This document shows positions 48,461 to 60,200 of a stretch of DNA of 64,000 nt, one piece after another (position 1 is the stretch's first letter; each line of letters opens with the position of its first letter). This DNA comes from Robbsia andropogonis. GTDB taxonomy: Bacteria > Pseudomonadota > Gammaproteobacteria > Burkholderiales > Burkholderiaceae. Under the pieces are notes generated by a model. That model was not told where the DNA came from and did no database searches. It saw nothing but the letters and a program-made list of their open reading frames with translations. The DNA lies in contig NZ_LAQU01000018.1 in the NCBI RefSeq assembly GCF_000970345.1, positions 38,269 to 102,268 of the forward strand, read 5' to 3'. The translations under genes and the position numbers were made by a program.

Positions 48461-50252
48461 AAGATCGCGCCCGTCTTGCGTGTGCCGTGGTTGGTTTGGT
48501 GCTTCATGCGCCGGGCAGTTTCGCGCAGTCCGCACCGCCCACGGCACCGGGAAATCCAATTACCTTCACGGCACCGCGCGTTGAGCAAGATCCGGCCCAG
48601 CGACTCCTTCAAGAGCAGCGTGATCGGCAACGTCGTGAGGAATTGCAACAGCAGCCGGCGCAGATCGCCGTTCCGCAAGTAGCGATGCCGAATTTACCGG
48701 TGGATGCGGACATCGAAACCTTGCCGGATGTCGCGCCGCTGTTTCTAATCGATCGCATAGTCTTTACCGGCGATGCTGTGTTACCCGCGAAAGAACGAGA
48801 TCGAATTGTTGCGCCGTTTTTACACAAGCATCTTGGCCGCCAACGGATCGACTTGCTACTGCGGCGCATCACAGAGGCTTTTATCGCCCACGGATTCATT
48901 ACGACTCGGGCTTATCTCGGTTCGCAGAATCTTGCTTCGGGAACGCTGACGATCAATATCGTCGCCGGGAAATTGGCGCATTTCACGCTCAATGGGGAGC
49001 CGATCGTCGCGCATCACATGGCGTCGGCGCATTATCCGCTACCGGGTGGTGGCTTGTTTACGGATGCCGGAACGCAATGGGCTTTTGCGGCGCACGAGGG
49101 CGCGTTGCTGCGCTTACCGGATTTGGAGCAAGGCGTTGATCAAATCAATCGCCTACGACGCAACCAAGCAGAAATCCAGATCATGCCGGGACAACAGCCG
49201 GGCGATTCGATTGTCGCGATCAAGAATCATGTGGGAAGCCCGTTCTCTTTCGACCTTGGCATCGACAATTACGGCAGCGCGCAAACGGGCACGCTACGGT
49301 ATCGAGCAGGGGTCGAGGCCGACAATATCATCGGCTGGCAAGAATCACTGTCGTTCAACTATGTCGGCACGCAAGACAGCAATGCCGTGGTGTTCTCGGC
49401 CGCCTTACCGTTTGGCTATCAGACGTTTAGCTATACAACGTCGCTATCCGAATATCAGCAATTGATCAGCGATGTGGCATTGCTGGAAGGACGGACCTTC
49501 AGTCAGATTCTCGGCTGGAACGACGTGTTGACACGATCACGGAGCGGGCGCATCAGCCTTGATGTGACTCTGACGAAAATGCGCACGGAGCGCAGTGTCA
49601 ACGGCACTGCCTTGACACCGCAAAACCTGACGATTCTACGCGCGGGCCTAAGCGGCCTCTACCGTTTTACCGCGCGCAATGAAGGCGCTGCCGCCACCTG
49701 GGATGCTGGCGTTTCAGAGGGGGTACCTTGGTTATCCGCCACACACGATTCCGGCAATATCGACCGTGAAGAGGCACACAGTCAATTCACCAAATTCGAT
49801 CTGGCCACGACGTTGCAAATCCCCATGGGTCATATCGGTAATGCGTCCTTGACCTATCGGGGACAGCTCTCCGGCCAATACAGTCCGACTGCGCTGTTTG
49901 GCAACGCGCAGATCTTTCTTGGTGGTATGCAGTCGGTCCGTGGTTTTACCGAGGGCGGCATCAGCGGCGACTCGGGCGTGTTGATGCGCAACGAAACTGC
50001 ATGGCAAAACGTACCGGAGTTCCATGGTGCAACGTTTCAACCCTATCTGTTCTTGGATGCAGGAAAAGCGCATCTGATCGCGCAAAGTGGTTGGCCCACG
50101 CTGATGGGGCGGGGATGGGCGTGCGTGCGCAGTGGCGCTTTCATTCGCAGACCATTACGAGCGAAGTTTTGGTAGGTCAGGCGCTTTTGCAGCCGGCCGC
50201 ATTAGGTAAAAAAGCCAGCGTTCTGCTGGCTACTCTCAATTGGTCGGACTGA
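48457..50252 (+). pseudogene. TpsB outer-membrane transporter, frameshifted near the C-terminus
   Basis: FhaC/ShlB-type pore, about 598 residues if repaired. A GTG start overlaps the upstream stop (GTGA). It has a signal peptide (LACAVVGLVLHAPGSFAQ), a Gln/Arg-rich helix and linker, a POTRA domain (LIDRIVFTGDAVLPAKERDRIVAPFL ... YLGSQNLASGTLTINIVAGK), and a barrel with the conserved L6 motif VRGFTEGGISGDSG. The open frame ends early at 50175 with a nonsense tail (GWACVRSGAFIRRP). The proper ending (GMGVRAQWRFHSQTITSEVLVGQALLQ ... LLATLNWSD) lies in the next frame to 50252, so one base seems missing near 50095-50105. Loss of the last strands would abolish barrel assembly. It is the natural exporter of the 3886-residue protein downstream. 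Confidence 0.82.
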
Positions 50253-50275
50253 CACCGACGCATGACGGAATCATC

Positions 50276-51186
50276 ATGAATTTTTTTCCTTAAGGTATAG
50301 AACGACGGTGCTTGGCGTCGCCACGATCCTGACGACGCTCACGTTTGCCACGGGTTCGGCGTCGGCAGCGCGCGCATCGAAAAACGATAACAACGCCGAC
50401 CGTGTGTCCTCCAGTGGCGTGCTTCCGCCAGGCACGGTGGCGCGCGTCAACGATGTGTCGATCACAAACGCCGATGTCGATCAAACCTTGGCGGCGCTAC
50501 ACGAAACGGATACGCCTGCTGCGCGCGCGCAAGTCAAAAACCAATTGATCGCGAGAGAACTTTTCCGACAAGCGGCGAAACGCGCGCATTATGACACGCA
50601 CGCAGATGTGGTGGCGGCGGCGGAAGAAGCGCGGGAGCAAGCGCAAACGAATGCCATGATCGGCAGCTATCTTCGTGACGAGGTGAAGCTACAGCCCATC
50701 ACCGACGCGGCGCTCCAAGCCCAATACGATGCAATCGTCTCGCGCCTCGGCACAGATGAATGGAAACCACGCGCGATCGTGCTCAAGGACGCCGATACCG
50801 CGAAGTTGGTGCTCGCGCAGTTAAAACAGGGTGGTGACTTCGCGAAACTCGCCGTGCAGTACAGCCAAGGGGCCGACGCGGCGCGAGGCGGCGAGCTGAA
50901 CTGGGTCTCGTTCAAAACCCCGATTCAGCCAGGGCAGACGTTGAACTGGCCGACTCCCCTTGCGGAAGCGTTGGTGAAGTTACCGCAAGGTGCAGTGAGC
51001 AACACGCCGATCCAAGTAGGAGACGCCTATTGGATTTTGCGAGTCGATCAAAAGCGCCCAACCAAGATTCCGACCTTTGCGGAGACGGCGGCGCCGTTAC
51101 GTGCCCAATTGACGCGCGCAGAAATTGAAAAGGCAACGTCCAAGATCGTGGTCGATCTGATGAAGCACGCACAGATTCAACAATAA
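50276..51186 (+). CDS. Parvulin-type periplasmic peptidyl-prolyl isomerase (start region frameshifted)
   Basis: PPIase/chaperone of the SurA/PrsA/Par27 class. The intact frame begins at GTG 50308 (292 residues). However, the ATG at 50276, preceded by GGA, leads through a T7 run (50281-50287) to a premature stop. With eight T the product would start MNFFSLRYRTTVLGVATILT and gain a proper signal peptide. SurA-like N-terminal helices (VARVNDVSITNADVDQTL ... QVKNQLIARELFRQAAKR) are followed by a rotamase domain (FAKLAVQYSQGADAARGGELNWV ... AYWILRVDQKRP). Position between TpsB and the giant TpsA recalls Bordetella Par27, a parvulin that assists FHA transit. Confidence 0.85.
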
Positions 51187-51211
51187 AAATACTTTTCGGC
51201 TCGGACCCTCA

Positions 51212-54200
51212 ATGATGCGGCAGCTCACGACACAGATCGACGGCAATGACGATATCGGCGACGCCGATTACGTCGATCCGCAGCCGGCAGATTATGACGC
51301 CTCGCGCGCACCGAGCGGGTGGCAGCGCGTATTTGCCGCTGTGCTGTGTGTGACGCTGTTTTTCTCGCCGCTGTCGATTACCTATCGGCAAAGCGAGAGC
51401 GCCGCAGGGATCTTGGCCGCCGGCAGCACGCGTCGCAGCGTTGCGGACTGGGAAGCATTTTTGGTGCGGGTGTCACTGCCGGTGTTATTGCCCGCAGGCT
51501 TTTTGCTTCGCGATCTCGATATCAAACTGGGGCTGCACGGTGCCGATGCGGCGACCATCACAGATCCAAGCGCGCCGGTTGCGTTTCAACCCCAGATAAC
51601 ACAAAGCACCGGCGCAAACGGAGGCGTTCCGGTCGTTAATATCACCGCACCGAACGCCGCCGGCATCTCCTTGAATCAATACCAACGCTTCGACATCGAT
51701 GCTGCCGGCTTAATTCTGAATAACAGCCTTAGATCAGGCACCTCATTGACCGGCGGCGATGTCGCTGCAAATCCCAACTTGGCCGGTCGCGCTGCGAGCG
51801 TGATCATCAACCAGGTGACATCGAACGGTGCCGGCTATGCGGGCGTGCTCGCAGGGCCACTCGAGGTATTTGGGGCGCCTGCGACAGTCATCATTGCCAA
51901 TCCGAACGGAATTAGCACGAGAGGCGTTGCTTTTACGAATACGATAGGAGTGACGCTCGCCACGGGCGTACCGCAGTTCGTCAGCGATTTGAACGGAACA
52001 CGCAGCGATTTTGCGAACGCGACACAGGTCGGCTATAGCATCAGTGGCGGGCATATCCAGATCGAGGGGAACACTGGGACAAATGGTCCTGGTGCGGGGA
52101 TTGATGGCACTGTCGGTACGATCGACCTGATCGGCGAGACGATAGGCGTCAATGCACCGCTCTACGCCGGTAATCGGATCGACGCGATTGCCGGCCGGCA
52201 GTTTGTCATGCCCGCGTCGACGGCAAGAGCGGCATCCGGCTATGCGGTATCAGCGAACGGCAGCGACAACAGCGCAAGCGCGACGAACGCCGCAATCGAC
52301 GCTGCGAACGCGGTGTCGGCGAACGGTGCCGTGCACGGCTTGTCGATCGATGCGACGGCGTTTGGGGCAATGACGGCCGGCGCGATTCAGGTGATCAGTA
52401 CGGCTGCCGGCATGGGCGTGCGCACGGACGCCAAGCTGGCTGCGAATACAAGCGATCTCGTGCTGTCGGCCAATGGTGATCTGACGGTTGCGGGAACGGC
52501 TGCGCAACAGCAGGCCAGCTTGTCGTCGAGCGGCGATGTCGTGATGAGCGCTAGCCATGTCGGCGTCGCAGGCTATGCAATCGCCGCAAGCGCTAGCGTC
52601 GCGTCAACCGGCACCTTGCAATCAGGCGGCGCTTTGACAGTATCGGCCGGCAGTGATATCACGCTGGCCAGTACGCAGACAAATGGCGATGCCACGCTGA
52701 CGAGCGGTCGAAACATCAGCCTTGGTGACGCACAGATCGGCGGCGCCTTGCAGGCGACTGCACAGCAAAAATTAACGCTAGATGGCACCGTGCAGTCTGG
52801 AGGCAATACAAGCTTGGCCGCTACGCAAGACGCACTTGCATTGAACGGCACGGTAAGCAGTGGTGGCGATCTGGCGTTGCTGTCGGGTGGAAATACCACC
52901 ATTGCTGGTAAAACGACTGCGCAGGCGGCGGTTAGTACGCACAGTGGGGCCGACTTAACCGTTAGTGGCTCCCTGACAAGCGGCACGACTTTGGATGCGC
53001 ACGCGATTGGTGCGATTGCGATTCCGGGTTCGCTTCTTGTTGGCACTAATGCCACGTTGAACGCCGGGGACGCGGTCACCGTGGCAGGCATGATGATCGC
53101 TCAGCAAGATGGCGCAATCACCGCCGGCAGTGGCCTTGCTGTGACCGGGTCGATTGCCTTCGGGCAGAACGGCAGCCTGCATGCCGTCGGCGATATCGTC
53201 CTGCCCGGCACCGTGTTGGCGAATGCGCTTCAGGTTGACGCGGGCGGTGCCGCGCAGTTCGGCACGTTGCAAGTGGGCGGTGCATTCGGCGCGATCGCAG
53301 AAGGGCAGAACGGCCTCGGAGACATCACATTTGCGGGTAATGCGGCGGTTGTTGGCAGCAGTGACGTCAGCGCGGCGCATGACGTTGTGGTTTCCGGGAC
53401 GCTCGCGGGTGGCGATCGGACGTCGATGGTTGCGCAACAGGATCTGACGATTGCTAGCGACGCCACGGTTCAGTCGGTTGGTGCGCTGACGCTTACTGCC
53501 AAGAACGGCGACGTCCAATCCACAGGAAACGTTAATAGCGCAGCAGGGCTGAACGTTACTGCCGGGCACGCGATCGGTGTTACTGGCACGACCAGCGCGG
53601 TTGGTGACGTAGACCTGGAAGCAGGGACGGACCTCAACATCGGTGGGACGCTTGCGGGGCAGGGTAAAGCGACGCTGCATGCCGGACAAGACTTGGTCGC
53701 GGCAGGTAGTACGGGTTTTGCCGGCGATGCGACCGTTAGCGCCGGACGAGATATTAGCGTCACCGGATCATTGCAAGCCGATGCAATGCACTTGCATGCG
53801 GGGCGGTCCGTGACATTACAAAATGTCCATGCGAATGCAGGGCTCGATGCGACGGCTGACGACGGGGGCGTACAGGTCAACGGCAATGTGCTGTCGGCAG
53901 CGGCCAGCACGCTGCACGCGAGTGGCGATGTGAATGTCGCGGCAAGCGGCGCGGTGCAAGCAGCCGGTGCCTTGACGATAACGGGCGGCGGCAATACCAC
54001 GATCGCGGGAAATGCATCGTCGAACGGCGATATGACGTTGACGAACGCTGCGGGAGGCATTGTCAACGTCGGCACGATCGCGGCGGGTGGCAATTTGGCG
54101 ATAAGCGCAGCACAGTCCATCGATCTCGGCACGCAAAGTACGTCGGCTCTTGGCGATCTCGCGGTCATGGCGGGTCAGGACCTTGTATTCGACGGCACGA

Positions 54201-57200
54201 TTGTCGTTCAAGGCAAGGGTACCTTGCAGGCTGGAACGGCAGGCAATGGCGGCGCGATCAGCGGCGCCGGGAACATGGCCGTAGGTGGGGATGCAATATT
54301 GCTTGCGACCCTCGCGATCACCTCCACCGGTTCGATCCGCGGTGGTACCGTCACAGTGACGTCTGGCGGCGCGACGAGCTTGCAAGACGTGCAGTCGGGA
54401 TCCGCAATGACGCTGCAAAGTGGCGATGCGTTGACCCTAAACGGAAAGTTGAGCACCGGTGACGCTCTCAGCGCGACTGCCGATGGCAATCTTCTCGTCA
54501 ATGGCGCGATACAGGCGGGCAGCGACGCGGCGTTGGCTTCGCAACATGGCGACGTTTCCATCGCTGCTGGCGGAACACTCGCCGGCAGCGGCCAGGTCGC
54601 ATTGAATGCCGCTCAAGACATCCACGTCGATGGATCGCTGACAAGTGCCGGTAACGCCTCGCTGCAAGCCACGCGCGACGTTAGCGCCACTGGTTCTGTC
54701 CAAGGACAAGGCAGCGGTAACGTGACGGCAGGCCGTGACTTGACCGGGAGCGGGACGCTGTCTTTCACGCAAGCAGCGACGCTGCGCGCCGAAGGCGACA
54801 TAAACCAAGGTGGTCTGGTACAGGGGCAAAGCGTCGACCTCAGCGCAGCCGGCACTGTTAGCGTCAACAATGTCGAAGCAGCGACGACGTTGGCCCTGCG
54901 TGCTGGCGACACGACCAACGGCATCGGCGCGCTGAATGTTGCCGGTACCGCAGTAGCCGGTGGCGCGGCCACCGCCAGCGCATCGCAAGACATAAACGTG
55001 AGCGGCAAAATTGCCAGCGGTACCACGCTGGCGATGCGTGCCGTACGCGATATCACCATTCCCGGCGCCTTGGAGTCGGTCGGCGGCATGACGGTCACGT
55101 CACAGGCGGGTAGTTTGCTCGCAACCGGCGGCATCAACAGCGGCGCATCGCTTTTCGTCACCACGGGCTTGGATCTGACAACCGGCGTGAGCACCACGGC
55201 ACTCGGCCAAACCACGTTACAAGCCGGACGGGATCTCGGTTTGAATGGCGTCGTGGTCGGCCAGACTGCCGGTACGCTGCAAGCCGGACGCGACATTAGC
55301 GGTGCTGGGACACAATCGTTTGACGGCGACGTCACACTTAGCGCTCAACGCGATGTCTCGCTCTCCGGATCGATTCAGGCAAACAGCGTTCAAGCGACGG
55401 CTGCGGGAAATGCCGCGTTGCATGATGTCACCTCTGCAACGAGTTTGACCGTGGCTGCACAGGGCAGCACGGACGGTGCAGGAGGGAGTGCAGGGTCTGC
55501 GATTTCAGCAGGTGCAACGATCGGCACACTGTCCGGAGACGTCGACATCACAGGTACGGCGAAAGCCGCGACCGGCGTGGCCATCACTGCGGCGCGAGAT
55601 GCAACGGTAGGGGGCGCCTTAAGCAGCGGCACGAGCTTGGGTATCGACGCCACGCGCACGATCAACGTAAACGGTCGCCTCCAATCGACAAGCGCGATGC
55701 AGTTGACCGCCCGCACGGGAGACGTCGTCACATCGGGTGCCGCAACCGTTAGCACAAACGACGCGTTGTTGGTAAATGCCGGCAACGACGCGACGCTTGC
55801 CGGTCAGATCAATGCGACGCAGCAAGTCGATGTAGAAGCCGGGCGTGACATCACTGTTGGTTCGGTAGGGACCGGAGCAGCGACCCCGTCGGGCACTCAG
55901 TTAGCGGGTCAAGCTACCGGAACGTTGAACGCCGGTCGCGACATCAAGGGCGATGCTGCAGTAGCGTTCGCGCAGGCGGCAACGGTGGCGGCAGGACGCG
56001 ATGTGGCTTTGACCGGAAAACTCCAAGGCGCATCGGCCACGGTCACAGCAGTAGGGAATGCGGCGGTCGGCGCGGTAGATGCGACCGTGGGAAATGCGTC
56101 GTTGCAGGCGCAGGGGGGTGCGCTGTCCGCAAGCGGTAACATTAGTGCGCTGGAGGCCGTTTCCCTTAACGCCGCCAATGATATGCGTATCGCGGGGACG
56201 ATCAACAGCGGTACGACAACGACGATCGATGCTGGCGGTCGGGCTCAGCTAGCCGATATCAGCGCAACCGGTGATTTACGGGCACAGGCGCACGGTGGTT
56301 CTCTCACGGCTGGCGCAATAACAAGCAATGGTGGGGTGACGCTGATCTCGCAAGGCGATATGGCCTTGTCCTCGGCACAAAGCACCGCGGCGTTGTCCTT
56401 GCAGGCCCTCGGCGCAACCGCGCAAGGGAGTGCCGGAGACTTGTCCGTCACCGGCGTACTGTCGTCGGCCACGTCGATTTCGGCAAGCGCAGCCGAAGAC
56501 TTAGCCGTCGGCGGCAATATCGGCAGTGGCGGCGCTGCGGATTTTTCCGGCGCACGTGATGTGACGCTAAGCGGATCGACCCTTGGCATGGGCGCCGGGA
56601 CCATTACGGCCGGCCGGAATGTGCAAGCGGGGAGTATCGCCTTTGGTGAGAGTACGACCGTGACCAGTGGTGGCAACGCTGTGCTCGGGGCTATTCAGGG
56701 CGCGGGCGATGTGTCGCTGACTGCCGCAGGCAACCTCAGTAGCGGCGCGATCATTGCCGTAGGTGCGTTGTCTGCCGTCGCCGGACAAAACCGCGTGGGG
56801 GCAACAAATAGCGAGACGGTCCCCGGCAGCCTGAGCGTCAACGGCACGATCCAAGCCGGCTCGACGGTCGCTCTCAATGCGGCAGGAAGCGTGACCGTCG
56901 CCGGCGTTACGTCGGCAGTCGGCGACGTAACGGCCAACGCGACACAAGGCAGTGCATCGCTAGCCGGTGTGTCTACAAACGGTAATGTAACCGTTACGGC
57001 GGGTAGTGCGGTCGTGCTCAGCGGGACGAGTACCGCGGTCGGTAATGTGGCCTTGAGCGGCAGTGACGTCACCTTGACCGGTAGCATCGGTACGTCGAAA
57101 GCGTTAAACGTTACCGCGCAAAATTCCCTGGATGCCAGCGGCGCATCGTTGTTGTCCACCGGTAGTACGACACTCAAGGGCGGCGACGTCAAAATCAGCA

Positions 57201-60200
57201 CCGCTCTCGTGGGTGCCGACCTCAATGCGCAAGCCAGCCGTAGCATGTCCTTGACCGGCGGCAATATCGACGTCGTCGGCGTGACGAACCTGTCGGCGGG
57301 GACCACATTGTCGAACGTAGGCGCGGTGTTGAGCGGTGGCGCGATGACGATTACCGCATCGACTATCACAAACGCGCTAGGGGCTTCGTTGGCTTCTACC
57401 GATGCGTTGCGCTTGACCGCGGGGAGCCTCAGTAACGCCGGCTTGATCAATGGCTTGACGACGACGCTTACCGCGACGGGGGCTTTGACCAACGCTGGCT
57501 CGCTGCTTGGTGTCAACGGCTTGACGATCAACGCCGGCACGTTGAACAACAATAACGGGGTGATTTTCTCGGGTGATACCAGTGCCACTTCGGCTAGCAC
57601 GGTAACTGCTGATTTGTCGATCAATCTGACTGGTGCGAACACGACGTATAGCAATACGAGCGGCCAGATTCTGGCACAACGCAATCTGAGTTTGGCCGCG
57701 AATAACAGTACGGTGGATACATCGCTTGGTAGTTTGCAAGCCGGCGGCGCGTTGGCAATCACGGCAAACACGATCAGCAATAGCGGCACGTGGAACTACG
57801 CTGCGCAGAGTGTAACGTTGACCGGTTTGAGTGGCATTGTTAATACCGGCACGATTTCCGGCACCGCACCGTTGACGTTGAACACCGGCGGCACGTTCGT
57901 GAACGCCGGGCAACTGAGTGGGCAGGTCGTCACGCTGAATGGCGCTTTGTACAACACGGGCGTGCTGCACACGAGCAGTTTGTTCACATTGAATGGCAGC
58001 GGTACGAATCGCGGAACGGTCGAGTCCGTGGGTGACTTCGTCGTGACCGGAAGCAACTACGACAATCAGTATGGCACCACGCAGGCCAGCGGCAATGCCA
58101 TCTTTGCATTGAGCGGCACACTGTCGAATACGGCTGGCGCCATCTACGCCGGTAACAACGTCACCATTACCGCGAACGCCGTCGTCAACGACCAGGCGGG
58201 TCCAACCGGCGCGACGACAACGTCTACCGCTGCGGTCGTCAGTCCGAGCGTGTTGTGGGCTGGCAGCATTGGGTCGATCAATGTGCCGTCTGAATGGGAA
58301 GCCCAGAGTCAAGAGAGCGATACCAATTGGGGAACATACCGTTGGTCCGCGTCGTCGACGGTCGGTGATTTGTTGTCGATGACGGGCACGACGTCACAAA
58401 TCCAGTCTGACCATTTTAGTTGTCACATAAGTTGCGGATTGTCTGGCTCAGGGCCGATTCTGGCGAGCGGCGTGCTGTACTTTACGCAGCAAACCGTGAC
58501 CACAGGCACGGACGATAACGGCTATGGCATCCAAGGCACCTACTGGTATATCTCCGGCAGTGCTGCTGGCGCAGGTGCGGCCATTGCCTTACCCACCGTG
58601 TATCAAACGACAACCACGCAGCAACTCGGTGCGGCAGGGGTTATTTCCGCAGGCGGCGCGCTGTCGATCACAGCGAATAGCTTGTCGAATCGCGGCGGCC
58701 AGATTTCGGCCCAAGGCAATGTGTTATTAAACGTGCAGTCGTTAAGCAACGGCTCGATTGCCCCATCGCTGACGGCCACCACCTACACGTGGATCAATCA
58801 GAGTGATTATTCTGCGTTCCTGAACCAACTCGCGTCAATTGGCACGATTGCCGTGCGCAATGGCAGCGGAAGCTACAGCGGCCCCTACGACTGCTACTTT
58901 AACTGCAGTGGCCAACCTGATAGTTATGCCCCCGCGACGTTCTCGATTAATACCGGTGCTGCCGCGCCGACCGGCACTGGCACCACGACCTGGACAACGC
59001 CAACGGGCATGATCGCCGCCGGCAATAACATGACGGTGTCCGGTGGCAATTTAACTAATGCCGGTCTGCTTTATGCCGGTAATGACGTCTCGGTCACGGC
59101 ACAAAGTTTGACGAACCAAGGTGGTACGCAACAGAACCAAGCTGCGCAGACGGGCTGTGCCTCGGGTGTGCCGAATGAAGGATGTGGCACAGCGGGCGCT
59201 GCGAAGGGCAGTGGCCCCACCACGGCGTCGTTCAACTACTCACAAAATGCAACGATCTATGCCGGTCATGATTTGGTCATCGCAGCAGGCCAGATAAACA
59301 ATACGTTTGGCAGTTTGCTTGCCGGGCATGATCTGGTTGTCGGTGGCGTCGGGACCACGGCGACTTCAAGCACGGCTGCGAAGAGCTTGAACAACACGTC
59401 GGGTAATATCGTCGCGGGCAACGATATTACCTTGAACTTGTCCGGTGCCATTACGAACACGCTTCCGCCGCCAGTCCAAATCAGCGTCAATTATGGTTCG
59501 ACCGAAGCCTACGCCGGTTGTATGACGGCAGGCGGATACAAGGACGGATATTGTTCGGCGTATGTCGATCAGCAATCTGGAAGTTCATCGGTGATCAGCG
59601 CCGGGAACAACTTGCAGATCACCGCTGGCAGCCTGACCAACGTGGGGAGTTTGATTTCGGCGGGAACCAGCGCGACGATTAATGTTTCCGGCCCGGTTGT
59701 CAACGAAGCGCAAACGTTGAATGCGTATTGGCATTCGCATTGGATTCAGTCGACAGGCTTGTTCAGTAGCGATAAGTCGCATGATACGTGGGCATGTGGA
59801 TCGGTGGCCGAATGCACGGCACTGTACGGGGATGCTTATACAAAGACCGGTGGTTCGATCGATCCCCCGCAGCCAGTGGGCAGTATTGCAGCCACGATTC
59901 AGGCGCCAAACCTGACGATCAATGCCGGCGGCACGATTCAGAACGTCGGCAATGTCTTGGGTACGTCAATCTCCCTGACCGGTCAAAGCTTGATCAACGG
60001 CATCACGACGGCAAACACTTACACGCCACGAGTGAATAGTGCATCGCAGGTGATCTCGCTTAACCCGACCACTTTGCCAAGTTTGAATCTGTCGATTCCG
60101 CGTTCTGGTGCTTATACGTCAGTTGCGGTGGCAGGTACAGCATCCTACGTCGACTCGGCGATTGGCACGAGCAACGGCTTTACCCCACAAGATCTAATCA

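Noticed and set aside
53154..58312. Several 200-360-codon antisense frames inside the giant CdiA-like gene
   Set aside because: They follow from the Ala/Gly/Ser/Thr-rich repeat coding in the sense strand; their products are low-complexity Val/Pro/Leu strings.
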